This document shows positions 1 through 9,065 of a stretch of DNA of 64,000 nt, in pieces. The translations under genes and the position numbers were made by a program. Origin of the DNA: Hohaiivirga sp031546825 (GTDB lineage: Bacteria > Pseudomonadota > Alphaproteobacteria > Rhizobiales > Beijerinckiaceae). Each line of letters opens with the position of its first letter. Position 1 is the stretch's first letter. The stretch spans positions 97,407 to 161,406 of the forward strand of contig JAVBJU010000013.1 of NCBI GenBank assembly GCA_031546825.1, given 5' to 3'. The notes beneath the pieces were generated by a model, which was not told the DNA's origin, did no database searches, and worked only from the letters and a program-made list of their open reading frames with translations.

Positions 1-237
1 TTGAGAGCCATCAAAAAGCGAGCGGGATTAATGCGTTTGCTCGATGGCTACCGGTCACCAATTGCCAAAGACGCCGAATTGGCCGCGTTTATAGTGGAAG
101 GTCTGGCAAGCATGGGCGTCAGAGATATTCAGCAAGCCTGTGCAGCCCGGTTCGGCTCGCAACGCGCACCCAGCCGATCCGCAATCCACCGATTTTGGCA
201 ACGCCTTCGGAAGGACATAGGAATCGGTTCGAAATAA
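1..237 (+). CDS. Small hypothetical protein, possibly 5'-truncated
   Basis: The frame is open from the first base of the window (TTG) to a TAA at 235-237, giving up to 78 residues. The real start may lie outside the window or at the ATG at 31, which would give a 68-residue protein. The sequence is basic. Around residues 56-70 it has a run (PSRSAIHRFWQRLRK) that looks like the recognition helix of a helix-turn-helix, preceded by a segment resembling a second helix (GVRDIQQACAARFG). I do not recognise the family; phage- or transposase-associated small DNA-binding proteins look similar. It converges on acvB, with about 100 bp of empty sequence between the two stops. Confidence 0.45.
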   Translation: MRAIKKRAGLMRLLDGYRSPIAKDAELAAFIVEGLASMGVRDIQQACAARFGSQRAPSRSAIHRFWQRLRKDIGIGSK

Positions 238-340
238 AAGCCTATCCCGCATCATTCCGTATAATCCCGCGATATCCCGGATAACGGACATACAGTTCTC
301 GGTAAGGACAAAGAGATATAAAGAATCCACTTTTGTCCGG

Positions 341-1774
341 TTACTGCGACAGAATCCTTGCGGCGATCGTTTCAGCAATTGCATCGTATTCGCGATTGAA
401 GTGGTGACCGCCCTTCATCTTGACACGTTCTGCCTTATCAAATTCCGGAAAGATGCAGGCCGTGCTGTCATCTTGCAATTCTTCTTCGCCATAGAAACAC
501 TGGGTTTTGGTGATTGGCAACCGCTCCAGTAGGGGCTTGACGGATTCGGCGTTATCCAGATTGGAACCGAGATAGCCTTCGACCGAAATCTCAAAGTCGG
601 TTTTAGGTGCTAATCCGAGTAGCGAGATCAGCTTGACCTTCTTGCGGGTGGGGCGCGTCATAAGAGGCCATGCGAACGGGATCACATTCGCGCCGAAGGA
701 ATACCCGGCGATGCCATAGGTCTCAGTCTTGAATTCCTTGCCATATTCCGTAAGAAGCAATTCGATATCCGTCGCGATGGTCGCGGGCTCCCTTACTGTC
801 CAGAAGTAGCGCAGAGCATCGAGACCGACGACAGCAATGCCCTTGGATGCCAGATGAGCGCCAATTTGTTGGTCTATGTCGCGCCAGCCGCCATCGCCGG
901 AAACGATGACTACAACCGCTCGGGCAGGGCCCTCAGGGCGGATAAGGGCGACAGGTAGGCTGCTGATGCCTTTCTCTTCCTGACGCTGCAGTTCTTGGAC
1001 AGCGGAGACGATATTCTTGCGCCTGGCGGCTTCGTCTTTGGCATTGTTTGAGACGGCCTTGTCCAGTGGGGCCTGGAATTCATCGACTTTGGCCTGTTCG
1101 GAAGGTGGCGCAATGACATACCAGGGCGCTGGCAACTGCTTATCGTTGCCAATCAGATAGGTTCTGTTCTGTGGAGCGGTCTTCGCAAGGGTTGTTGGGA
1201 GCATGAGCGCGCCGGGGCAAAAGGGGCGGTCTGATTTCAATATATGGGAGAAACCGACGCTGACAGCACCGGCAAGCGTGTTGCGCGGGGCCTGCGCAAC
1301 AACGGCATAGGCGAAGGGCGCAGCATCACCAACCCCGATGACGACAGGAAAGAAATACTTCTTGATATGCAGGCTGCGTTGCACTGCCTCTGCCGCATCT
1401 TTGAGGTCATCCGAATAGTAGTGACACCACACGCTATCGGGCTTGGCTGCGCGCTGCTGACGCAGCGTATTGAAATCGACCTCCATGACGATGATGTCCT
1501 GGGCCACCAAGGCTTTGATGAGCGCTGTGGTTTCCTTTGGGCGGCTGCGATCTGACACAAGAATGGCTAACCCTTCTTGCGCACCCTCATTGTGGTAAAC
1601 TTTGACTGTTTGCAGTGTCGACGTATTGACCTCAATGTTTTCCATCGGCGCAATGGGCGTGAGAAAATCAGCAATCTTGCCGCCCTTGAAGACGGCAAGC
1701 ACGGTGGCCGCGACAACCAGGATGGTGACCGCGAGATACAATGCCAATTTTGCCAGTCTGCGTCCAAAAAACAT
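341..1774 (-). CDS. acvB: AcvB/VirJ family periplasmic hydrolase (aminoacyl-phosphatidylglycerol hydrolase)
   Basis: The predicted product has 477 residues and an N-terminal membrane anchor/signal segment at about residues 8-30. The C-terminal half is an alpha/beta-hydrolase domain of the VirJ type: a GDGGW motif, a nucleophile elbow GYSFGAN and a late GGHHF histidine. The N-terminal half looks like a second, degenerate copy in which the elbow reads GVGDAAPF, without the serine. In Agrobacterium and Rhizobium, AcvB is known to hydrolyse lysyl-phosphatidylglycerol made by its operon partner LpiA/MprF and to affect virulence and acid tolerance. I chose the ATG at 1774 because it has an AGGA about 5 nt upstream and lies 7 nt after the mprF stop; a longer in-frame start at 1810 would overlap mprF. 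Confidence 0.9.
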   Translation of the reverse strand: MFFGRRLAKLALYLAVTILVVAATVLAVFKGGKIADFLTPIAPMENIEVNTSTLQTVKVYHNEGAQEGLAILVSDRSRPKETTALIKALVAQDIIVMEVDFNTLRQQRAAKPDSVWCHYYSDDLKDAAEAVQRSLHIKKYFFPVVIGVGDAAPFAYAVVAQAPRNTLAGAVSVGFSHILKSDRPFCPGALMLPTTLAKTAPQNRTYLIGNDKQLPAPWYVIAPPSEQAKVDEFQAPLDKAVSNNAKDEAARRKNIVSAVQELQRQEEKGISSLPVALIRPEGPARAVVVIVSGDGGWRDIDQQIGAHLASKGIAVVGLDALRYFWTVREPATIATDIELLLTEYGKEFKTETYGIAGYSFGANVIPFAWPLMTRPTRKKVKLISLLGLAPKTDFEISVEGYLGSNLDNAESVKPLLERLPITKTQCFYGEEELQDDSTACIFPEFDKAERVKMKGGHHFNREYDAIAETIAARILSQ

Positions 1775-1781
1775 GGAAATC

Positions 1782-4454
1782 CTATTTTTTCCAGAGGGTT
1801 CGCGTGACACCGCCGGAGATCAGCGCGGTTACGTCAATCAATATTTGTGGCAGCATCCAACCACCGGGATAGGCAAGATAGCGCGGCTCCCATTGCGGTT
1901 TGAACTTGTTCTTATAGGCGCGAAGTCCCGAGAAGCCGTAAAAGCGCTCACTGTTGCGGGCCACAAAGGTGGCAATCTTGTGCCAATTCGGTGCGAGTCG
2001 ATGCGGGGAAAGGCCGGTGAGGGGGGCCATACCAAGATTGAACCAGCGCAACCCCTGTTCCTTGCCGTGCAGGATCACTTGCAGCAACAAAAGATCCATG
2101 ACGTTGTGCTCTTGAGGAATGTAGCGCATCAAATCAACCGTCAGTTCCTGACGCGGCAGGCTCTGCCAGAGATTGGCAAAAGCAATGATCTGGCTTTCTT
2201 GGCGGATTACCGCGATGTCGAAGCGCGAGACGTATTCCTCCGACCAAGCGCCGACGGAAAAGCCCTTTTCTCCGGTGCCACGTTCAGATAGCCAGAGATC
2301 GGAAACCTCTTTCAGTTCATCAATGATTTCCGGCACTTTCTCACGCGGGATGATCTCGAAGACGAGATTGTTTTTGGTTGCTTTGTTGAGTGCCAGACGC
2401 CAATCTTTACCCGCCTTGCCGTCGATGGTGAATTTCGAGATATCGACCTTCGCTTCTTCGCCTAATTTCACCAGCGTGAAGCCACCATCAAGGTAGAGCG
2501 GGATATTCTCGGTCGAAACCTGGTAAAAAACCGGACAGCCGCCATGCTTGTCGGCCTCTTCCATGAACGTCCACATCAGGTCTGCCGCGTGTTCGTGATG
2601 GCCGACAGGGTCTCCCATCACAATCCAGCTCTTGCCTTGCACACGGTACATGAGAAACGCGTCACCGGCCGGGTGGAACAGGAAGCGCTTGTCACCCAGA
2701 AGCGCCAGATTTGCATCTGCTCGCGTTGCTGCTTCGAGAATGCCCTTTAGTTGGTCATAGGGCACCGTGTCTGCGCCTTTGCGCGCTGGGCGGCGGCCAG
2801 TGATGATGTGGAAGCCGATGGCTGCGCACAGCATCACGACGACCACCGTCGAGCGTAGGAAGCGCGAGGCGTCATCATGCCAAGTGAAATTCCACCACAA
2901 CTGATTGCGATAACCGACATCGGTATAGGCGACAAAGCCAAGCCAGATAGAGCCAATGACGAATAGCACGATCATTGCGACCATGCCCTTTGACAACGGC
3001 TCGGAAAATAGCGCGCCCTTTCGGTAAAACGCCTGCTGAAACGACAGCAGCAGCATGAGAATGACAGCGAGGACAGTTGCTTCCTCCCAGTCCAGCCCCT
3101 TCAAAAGTGACACCACGATACCTGCCACCAAAACCAAAGCGGTCATGAACCAGGCGGTCTGCATCCGTTTGATGAGCCCATGGGACAGAACGAGCAGTCC
3201 GACACCCGCCATTGAGCCAATGAGATGCGAGACTTCGGAGAAGGGTAGCGGAACCACAAGCCGCAGGATGCGAATACGCGAGTCGTAATTCGGAACGACG
3301 CCGGAAACGAGTAGCACGGCGCCGCCAATGAAGGTGAGCGTTCCCAGCACAGTCGGGACGATGGGAAGAATAGCTGCGCGGAAGTGGCGTAGCGTTCTCC
3401 CGAGAGCATTCTCCGCTGTCACGGCTTCATAAAGCCCAAATAATGCGACAGCGCAGCAGAAGGGTATCAAATTGTACGTGACCCGCCACAAAAGAAGCGC
3501 GGAAAGCACGTGCTCTTTCGGAACATCAGGCATTGCGAGCAAGACCACCGCCTCGAACGCACCAATGCCTGCGGGCAAATGGCTGATGATGGCTAGGACG
3601 ATGGATGCGGAAAAAATGGCGGCGAGGCTGAGGAAAGAGATGTTGGCCTCGGGCGGCAGAAACACCCATAGAGCCGCCGCTGCCGCGCCAACATCGACGA
3701 AGCCGAATATAATCTGAAGGATGACGGTTCGGGCATTGGGCAAGGGCAGCATGGCAGCGCCCTTACCCAGGAAGCGTTCGCCAGAGCCGCACCAGCCGGC
3801 AAAGGCGGCAAGAACCAGCAATAGCGTTACGCCGATCCCTTTATTGACCTCAAGAGACAGGTGATTGAGTTCTGCCATCGTGCGTGGATAGAACACGAGC
3901 GCCGTTCCGAGCACGACGAACATCCCCATCCACAATGTCAGGTTGGCGATGACCGTCAGTTTGGCGACTGCCGACAGGCTCATGCCCGCGCGCCCATAGA
4001 TGCGCCACCGAACTGCGCCAGCGGTCAGAAGCGGAAAGCCGAGCGTTTGTCCCACTGCATAGGAACAGAATGAGCCGATGGCTATGGTGGAGGCACGGAT
4101 CGGGCGTTCGGAAACCGTATGGATCGCGCAGGCATCGTAGCCCATCAACGCCACATAGCTGATACCGGAGAACAAGAGCGCTGCGGCAAAAACGCGATGG
4201 GGCGTTTTTCGCACGGAATCAACAATCTCAGTGACCTGAAGTCCGGCTAAAAGATGCGTCAATAAAACAAATAATGCAGTCAGAACAATGACGGTGAGCA
4301 CACGTGGCCCCCAGACGGTGAGAAGCCGTCTGACTGCTGATGTTTCTTTTGCGGCTTCTTCCTCATCAGGCACGATTTCCTCGGAAAGAGCATACTCAAA
4401 TTGCTCATCCGAAAGTGATGCCGATGATGCCGTGACTAAAGATTGTTCGCGCAA
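1782..4454 (-). CDS. mprF: Bifunctional phosphatidylglycerol lysyltransferase/flippase MprF (LpiA)
   Basis: The 890-residue product matches the usual MprF/LpiA length. After a soluble acidic N-terminus of about 45 residues comes a long polytopic membrane region (flippase plus synthase membrane segments, to about residue 545). A soluble DUF2156/GNAT-like aminoacyltransferase domain follows to the C-terminus (for example LMRYIPQEHNVMDLLL and RFYGFSGLRAYKNKFKPQWEPRYLAYP). The family transfers lysine from Lys-tRNA to phosphatidylglycerol and lowers membrane negative charge; in rhizobia the gene is acid-induced. It is followed directly by acvB, as in lpiA-acvB operons. The start codon is TTG at 4454 with only a weak GGCGGG upstream; no ATG is available nearby, so the exact start is uncertain (a GTG lies about 27 codons downstream). 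Confidence 0.93.
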   Translation of the reverse strand: MREQSLVTASSASLSDEQFEYALSEEIVPDEEEAAKETSAVRRLLTVWGPRVLTVIVLTALFVLLTHLLAGLQVTEIVDSVRKTPHRVFAAALLFSGISYVALMGYDACAIHTVSERPIRASTIAIGSFCSYAVGQTLGFPLLTAGAVRWRIYGRAGMSLSAVAKLTVIANLTLWMGMFVVLGTALVFYPRTMAELNHLSLEVNKGIGVTLLLVLAAFAGWCGSGERFLGKGAAMLPLPNARTVILQIIFGFVDVGAAAAALWVFLPPEANISFLSLAAIFSASIVLAIISHLPAGIGAFEAVVLLAMPDVPKEHVLSALLLWRVTYNLIPFCCAVALFGLYEAVTAENALGRTLRHFRAAILPIVPTVLGTLTFIGGAVLLVSGVVPNYDSRIRILRLVVPLPFSEVSHLIGSMAGVGLLVLSHGLIKRMQTAWFMTALVLVAGIVVSLLKGLDWEEATVLAVILMLLLSFQQAFYRKGALFSEPLSKGMVAMIVLFVIGSIWLGFVAYTDVGYRNQLWWNFTWHDDASRFLRSTVVVVMLCAAIGFHIITGRRPARKGADTVPYDQLKGILEAATRADANLALLGDKRFLFHPAGDAFLMYRVQGKSWIVMGDPVGHHEHAADLMWTFMEEADKHGGCPVFYQVSTENIPLYLDGGFTLVKLGEEAKVDISKFTIDGKAGKDWRLALNKATKNNLVFEIIPREKVPEIIDELKEVSDLWLSERGTGEKGFSVGAWSEEYVSRFDIAVIRQESQIIAFANLWQSLPRQELTVDLMRYIPQEHNVMDLLLLQVILHGKEQGLRWFNLGMAPLTGLSPHRLAPNWHKIATFVARNSERFYGFSGLRAYKNKFKPQWEPRYLAYPGGWMLPQILIDVTALISGGVTRTLWKK

Positions 4455-4691
4455 ACTTCGCGCCCGCCTTTAAAAAACAGGAATAATTTTAGCTTCTTCC
4501 AATATTGTTTCTTTTCGACCTAGCCGAATTGAAATAATGTTTTTTTCTAGGAAACTCCAGCACAATATAACGGAATTCCGCCAGTTTTGCCATACATCAA
4601 ACCTCACGGCTGAGCGGCGATGTCGGCATACGTCGCAGATCTAAACCTCATGTGCTCGTATCCACACGGGCTTTCGACATGATGTGCCGTT

Positions 4692-5912
4692 CTAAAAGCG
4701 GAGAATTCTACACAAATCACCATGGGCAGCGGCGGCCTCGAGGGGCAGACGCACAATGAGGGCGTCAGCCTGGGAGAGTACCGAAAGGAGTGAGGAATCT
4801 TGAGATTGACATGGTGTGGCGGTGAGGAGGCCGTGCTCATTGAACCCCAGCGTTGCACGCAAATGATCCTGGCGGTCGCCGTTCACCGGTAGGGACGCAC
4901 CAAGCAGGCAGCTTTCCATCGGCAACTCTGCAGCATTCTTGACGCCGCACAGACTACGGATGGCAGGGAGCACGAACAGAAGGCCGGTAATGAAGGCCGA
5001 GACGGGATTGCCGGGCAAACCGAAAATCAGGGTTTCATCAAGCTTGCCGAATAGAAGCGGCTTGCCGGGACGCACTGCGACTTTCCAGAAGTCGGTGGTC
5101 ATACCCTGACGGGTGAGTGCGGGCTGCACCAGGTCGCGGTCGCCAACGGAGACGCCACCCATGGTGACGATGATGTCCGCTCGCGCCTCTTTCGCCCGCA
5201 CGATGGCGCGTTCCAGTGCCTCGAAGTTGTCTTCAGCTATACCGAGATCAATCACTTCCGCGCCAACTTCCTCAGCGAGCGCATGGATCGAAAAGCTATT
5301 GGACGAATAAATCTGATCATCGGTACAGGCCATACCGGGCAAGGCCAGTTCATCGCCGGTTGCCAGTAGGGCAAGGCGCGGCTTCTTGCAAACTTTCAAC
5401 GATGCAATGCCAGCCGCTGCTGCCAAACCGAGGCGGCGGGCATCGAGACGCTGTCCCGCCTGTAATAAAACCCTTCCCGCCGTAAAATCGACGCCCGCGT
5501 CACGGATATGGGGTTTGCCGGGGTGAAACTCCCGGATGATCACATCACTGCCAGAGGCGTCGGTGTCTTCCTGCATCACGACGGTGTCGGCGTCATCGGG
5601 CACTGGGGCGCCGGTGAAAATCCGCACGGCTTCGTTGGCCCCGATTTTTCCGTCGAACCGCTTACCGGCGGCGCTTTCGCCAATGACACGGAAGGTCTGG
5701 GGCAGTGGGCCGACCGCATCTGAACGCAACGCATAGCCATCCATGGCTGAGGCGCGGAACGGCGGCTGGGCGCGGCTGGCTGTCAGGTCTTCTGCAAGAT
5801 AGCGCCCGCAACATTGCCGGAGCGGCAGCGTTTCGGTGGCAAGGGATGACGGCGCGCAGGCAACGATGCGCTTGAGCGCTTCAGTGACAGACAGAAGGCC
5901 CGGCTTGCTCAT
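4692..5912 (-). CDS. moeA: Molybdopterin molybdenumtransferase MoeA
   Basis: The 406-residue product has the full MoeA architecture: an N-terminal domain with QPPFRASAMDGYALR, the central MoCF-binding domain with GGVSVGDRDLV and the conserved LPGNPVSAF, and a C-terminal MoeA_C domain. The enzyme inserts molybdate into adenylylated molybdopterin in the cytoplasm, the last step of molybdenum cofactor synthesis. Its ATG overlaps the moaC stop in an ATGA junction at 5909-5912, so translation is probably coupled. It is the last gene of the ppiD-trp-moa run; 237 bp without a recognisable gene separate it from mprF. Confidence 0.96.
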   Translation of the reverse strand: MSKPGLLSVTEALKRIVACAPSSLATETLPLRQCCGRYLAEDLTASRAQPPFRASAMDGYALRSDAVGPLPQTFRVIGESAAGKRFDGKIGANEAVRIFTGAPVPDDADTVVMQEDTDASGSDVIIREFHPGKPHIRDAGVDFTAGRVLLQAGQRLDARRLGLAAAAGIASLKVCKKPRLALLATGDELALPGMACTDDQIYSSNSFSIHALAEEVGAEVIDLGIAEDNFEALERAIVRAKEARADIIVTMGGVSVGDRDLVQPALTRQGMTTDFWKVAVRPGKPLLFGKLDETLIFGLPGNPVSAFITGLLFVLPAIRSLCGVKNAAELPMESCLLGASLPVNGDRQDHLRATLGFNEHGLLTATPCQSQDSSLLSVLSQADALIVRLPLEAAAAHGDLCRILRF

Positions 5913-6385
5913 GATGCCTCGAAACTCCCTGACTTGCCGCCTGCCTTTTTAAGAAGACGAATTCCGTCAATGCGCATGGCGCGATCAGCGGCCTTGACCA
6001 TGTCATAGATGGTCAGGCATGCGACTGAGACAGCCGTCAATGCTTCCATCTCGACGCCGGTTTGCCCGGTCACGCGCGCTTCCGCAGTGATCCGAATACC
6101 CGGTAAAGTTTCGTCAATCGTGCAATCAACCAAAACCTGGTTAAGCGCCAGTTGATGGCAGAGGGGGATCAGCTCATGGGTGTGCTTCGCCGCCATGATT
6201 CCGGCAAGGCGGGCGGTACCGATGACATCGCCTTTTTTAGCGTTCCCCGCGCGAATGAGCGCCAGCGTTTCCATCTGCATCACCACCATACCTTCCGCTA
6301 CCGCAATGCGGGAGGTGTGGTTTTTCTCAGATGTGTCGACCATGTGGGCCGCGCCGGATTGGTCAATATGGGTCAATTTTGCCAT
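5909..6385 (-). CDS. moaC: Cyclic pyranopterin monophosphate synthase MoaC
   Basis: The 158-residue product shows the MoaC signatures KTHELIPLCHQL and the C-terminal EALTAVSVACLTIYDMVKA, followed by a lysine-rich GGKSG tail. MoaC converts the MoaA product into cyclic pyranopterin monophosphate, the first stable intermediate of molybdenum cofactor. The start chosen is the ATG at 6385 (MAKLTHID), 4 nt after the trpC stop; an upstream in-frame extension into trpC is not conserved in the family. Its stop overlaps the moeA start by 4 nt. The trpC-moaC-moeA order is common in alphaproteobacteria. Confidence 0.96.
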   Translation of the reverse strand: MAKLTHIDQSGAAHMVDTSEKNHTSRIAVAEGMVVMQMETLALIRAGNAKKGDVIGTARLAGIMAAKHTHELIPLCHQLALNQVLVDCTIDETLPGIRITAEARVTGQTGVEMEALTAVSVACLTIYDMVKAADRAMRIDGIRLLKKAGGKSGSFEAS

Positions 6386-6389
6386 GAAA

Positions 6390-7187
6390 TTACTTCGTTC
6401 CGAAGAGAAGTTCGCGCGTTGCCTGAGCCACATCATCTTGGCGCACTAGGCTCTCACCAACAAGAAATGTATTGATTGCGCTCTCACCAAGCCGGGTGAT
6501 GTCAGCATGGGTGAAAACACCGCTTTCGGCGACGACAATACGGTCTTGCGGAATCAAGGGCGCGAGCTTTTCACTGACAGTGAGCGAAACCTCAAAGCTG
6601 CGCAGATCGCGGTTATTGATGCCGACGAGCTTCGTATGCAGAGGTAGGGCACGATCGAGCTCCTGGCGGTTATGGACCTCAACTAGCACATCCATACCAA
6701 GGTCATGGGCGGCGTTGGTTAGGTCGCGTGCCAGCTCATCGGAAACGCTGGCCATTATGACCAGAATGCAGTCGGCACCCCAAGTTCGGGCTTCCACCAC
6801 CTGATAGGTGTCGAATAGGAAGTCTTTGCGCAGGACCGGCAATGGGCAGGCTTGACGCGCCGTGCGCAGATAATCCGGGCTGCCCTGAAAAGAGGGGGCA
6901 TCCGTCAACACAGACAAACAGGTTGCGCCACCCTCAGCATAAGCCTTTGCCAGCAATGGCGGGTCAAAATCGGGCCGGATCAAGCCCTTTGATGGGCTTG
7001 CCTTCTTGATTTCGGCAATCAAGGCAGGGCGCTTTTCAGCCATATGCTGTTCGATGGCACGCACAAATCCCCGTGGTTCCGGTGCGGTATCAAGGCGCTT
7101 TTCCAGCTGCGCGAGCGGGATTGCCTCCTTGGCGTAGGCAATCTCAGTGCGTTTGTAGGCTTCGATTTTTTTGAGAATATCGGTCAT
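6390..7187 (-). CDS. trpC: Indole-3-glycerol-phosphate synthase
   Basis: The 265-residue monofunctional TrpC (no TrpF fusion) has the expected (beta/alpha)8 signatures: EIKKASPSKGLIR near residue 60, LRKDFLFDTYQV near 120, VGINNRDLRSFEV near 190 and VAESGVFT near 220. It catalyses ring closure of carboxyphenylamino-deoxyribulose phosphate in tryptophan synthesis. The ATG overlaps the trpD stop in an ATGA junction at 7184-7187, so the two are likely translationally coupled. Confidence 0.97.
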   Translation of the reverse strand: MTDILKKIEAYKRTEIAYAKEAIPLAQLEKRLDTAPEPRGFVRAIEQHMAEKRPALIAEIKKASPSKGLIRPDFDPPLLAKAYAEGGATCLSVLTDAPSFQGSPDYLRTARQACPLPVLRKDFLFDTYQVVEARTWGADCILVIMASVSDELARDLTNAAHDLGMDVLVEVHNRQELDRALPLHTKLVGINNRDLRSFEVSLTVSEKLAPLIPQDRIVVAESGVFTHADITRLGESAINTFLVGESLVRQDDVAQATRELLFGTK

Positions 7188-8203
7188 GATGCTGCATTCG
7201 ACACAGTAATGAGCTTTTCAAGCGTGGCGAGTGCCCGGCCTTCATCAATCGCGTTTTGCGCCAGCGCTACGCCGCTTTTGAGGTCCTGGGCCTTGCCCGC
7301 GACGACCAGCGTTCCGGCTGCATTGAGCACGGCGATATCGCGATAGGCATTTTTCGCGCCGTTGAGCACGTCGCGCAGAGCGCGTGCATTGTGATCCGGA
7401 TCGCCACCTTTGAGGTCCGACAGGGTCACGGTTTTCAGGCCAAGTTCCTCAGGTGTGACGGTGAAGCGGCGTAGCTTGCCGCTTTCCATGGCGACGACAT
7501 GGGTTGGTCCCGTAGTGGTCATCTCGTCAAGCCCGTCGGATCCGTGCACCATCCACACCGTCTGTGAGCCGAGATCGCTCAGAACGCGGGCGAGCGGCTC
7601 AAGCCATACTTCGGAGGAAACGCCAATCAGGCTGCGCTTGACACCCGCCGGGTTGCACAGGGGGCCGAGAAGATTGAACAGGGTGCGGGTGCCGATCTCA
7701 ACGCGGGCTGCCGCGACATGGCGCATTGAAGCGTGATGGGCCTGGGCGAACATGAAGCACAAACCGGCTTCTTTCAGGCAACACTCAAGGCCCTCTGGCG
7801 GTTGTCCGAGGCCGATGCCGAGCGCGCCCAGCACATCAGCCGAGCCGGATTTGGAGGACGCAGCGCGATTGCCGTGCTTGGCGACTGGCACACCGCAGCC
7901 TGCAACAATGATCGCAGCAAGGGTCGAGATGTTATAGGAGCCCGCATGGTCGCCGCCGGTGCCAACCACATCGACCGCACCTTCGGGTGCCTTCACCGGC
8001 ACCATTTTCGAACGCATGGCCGTGACCGCACCGACAATTTCATCGACGGTTTCGCCCCGCACCCTGAGTGCCATCAAAAAGCCGCCCGACTGCGCCGGGG
8101 TGACTTGGCCCGAAAGCAACGCCTCAAAGGCGGCACGGGCTTCGTCGCGCGTCAGAGAGGCACCGGTCGCGACCTTGGCCAGGTAGGGCTTAAAAGATTC
8201 CAT
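7184..8203 (-). CDS. trpD: Anthranilate phosphoribosyltransferase
   Basis: The 339-residue TrpD has the diagnostic VVGTGGDHAGSYNISTL phosphate/PRPP-binding loop near residue 80, the KHGNRAASSKSGSADVL segment, and the anthranilate-site stretch FAQAHHASMRHVAAARVEIG followed by FNLLGPLCNPAG. It joins anthranilate to PRPP, the second committed step of tryptophan synthesis. It lies 81 nt after trpG and overlaps trpC by 4 nt. Confidence 0.97.
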   Translation of the reverse strand: MESFKPYLAKVATGASLTRDEARAAFEALLSGQVTPAQSGGFLMALRVRGETVDEIVGAVTAMRSKMVPVKAPEGAVDVVGTGGDHAGSYNISTLAAIIVAGCGVPVAKHGNRAASSKSGSADVLGALGIGLGQPPEGLECCLKEAGLCFMFAQAHHASMRHVAAARVEIGTRTLFNLLGPLCNPAGVKRSLIGVSSEVWLEPLARVLSDLGSQTVWMVHGSDGLDEMTTTGPTHVVAMESGKLRRFTVTPEELGLKTVTLSDLKGGDPDHNARALRDVLNGAKNAYRDIAVLNAAGTLVVAGKAQDLKSGVALAQNAIDEGRALATLEKLITVSNAAS

Positions 8204-8284
8204 TTCGTCTTAACCTCGGTGTCTCACCTTAAACAGTTGCGCCATTTCGCGTTGAAAAACGCATACACTTTTCAGCGTGGCGCG

Positions 8285-8887
8285 TTAAGCCCGCCCGTGG
8301 GCCTTGTTCCAATCGTCGGCGAGAGAAAAGAAATTACGCATGATGGTCGATCCATGCTCCGACATAATGCTTTCGGGATGGAACTGAACCCCGTGGATCG
8401 GCAGGCTTTTGTGCGATAGCGCCATGATCAGCCCGTCGGGCGTCTCGGCGGTGATGGCGAGATCTGCGGGGCAGGTGGCGCGGTCGACAATCAGCGAGTG
8501 ATAGCGGGTGGTTTTAATGGGCCCGTTGATACCGCGGAAAATGGTCTGGCCCCGGTGTTCAATTTCCGAAACCTTGCCGTGCATGGGGGCGGGGGCGCGG
8601 ATAACATCGCCGCCGAACACCTGCCCAATGGCCTGCAAACCAAGGCAAACGCCAAAGATCGGGATGTTTTTCCCAGCCTTTTCTATCACATCAAGACAAA
8701 TGCCCGCCTCGTTCGGCGTGCAGGGGCCGGGTGAAAGCACAATGGCATGCGGCTTCTTGGCAATGACATCCGCACTGGTGAGCGTATCATTGCGCGCCAC
8801 CTCGACATCATCGACCAGCGGCCCGATCAGATGGACGAGATTCCACGTGAAGGAATCATAGTTATCGATGACAAGGACACGAGACAT
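8285..8887 (-). CDS. trpG: Anthranilate synthase component II (glutamine amidotransferase)
   Basis: The 200-residue class I glutamine amidotransferase starts MSRVLVIDNYDSFTWN and carries the TrpG/PabA LSPGPCTPNEAGIC segment. The catalytic triad is visible as Cys81 (FGVCLGLQ), His170 and Glu172 (VQFHPES). It supplies ammonia to TrpE for anthranilate formation; in many bacteria the same subunit also serves PabB in folate synthesis. It is a separate gene here, unlike the fused trpE(G) of many Rhizobiaceae, and is parted from trpE by a toxin-antitoxin pair. The 178-bp gap upstream holds an ATGCCA/TGGCAT dyad at 8914-8929 and may contain its own promoter. Confidence 0.95.
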   Translation of the reverse strand: MSRVLVIDNYDSFTWNLVHLIGPLVDDVEVARNDTLTSADVIAKKPHAIVLSPGPCTPNEAGICLDVIEKAGKNIPIFGVCLGLQAIGQVFGGDVIRAPAPMHGKVSEIEHRGQTIFRGINGPIKTTRYHSLIVDRATCPADLAITAETPDGLIMALSHKSLPIHGVQFHPESIMSEHGSTIMRNFFSLADDWNKAHGRA

Positions 8888-9065
8888 AAGTGGCGTTCCC
8901 GGACGTTCGTTTCATGCCACTGCTGGCATATATGAAATAAGGGCGTCAGCTTTGCGCTGCCGAGGCGGTTTGGTCAAGGGAGGCAAACGGTTTTGTTGCG
9001 CGCGGGATGAGGTGCCGAGCCTCAAAAATCTAAGGAAAATGCGGCAATAAACAAGTTGCAGGTAC

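Noticed and set aside
4455..4691. EcfG-type promoter or small RNA upstream of mprF
   Set aside because: A GGAAA...ACGG arrangement is present, but on the wrong strand and with a mismatch; nothing else specific was seen in this 237-bp gap.
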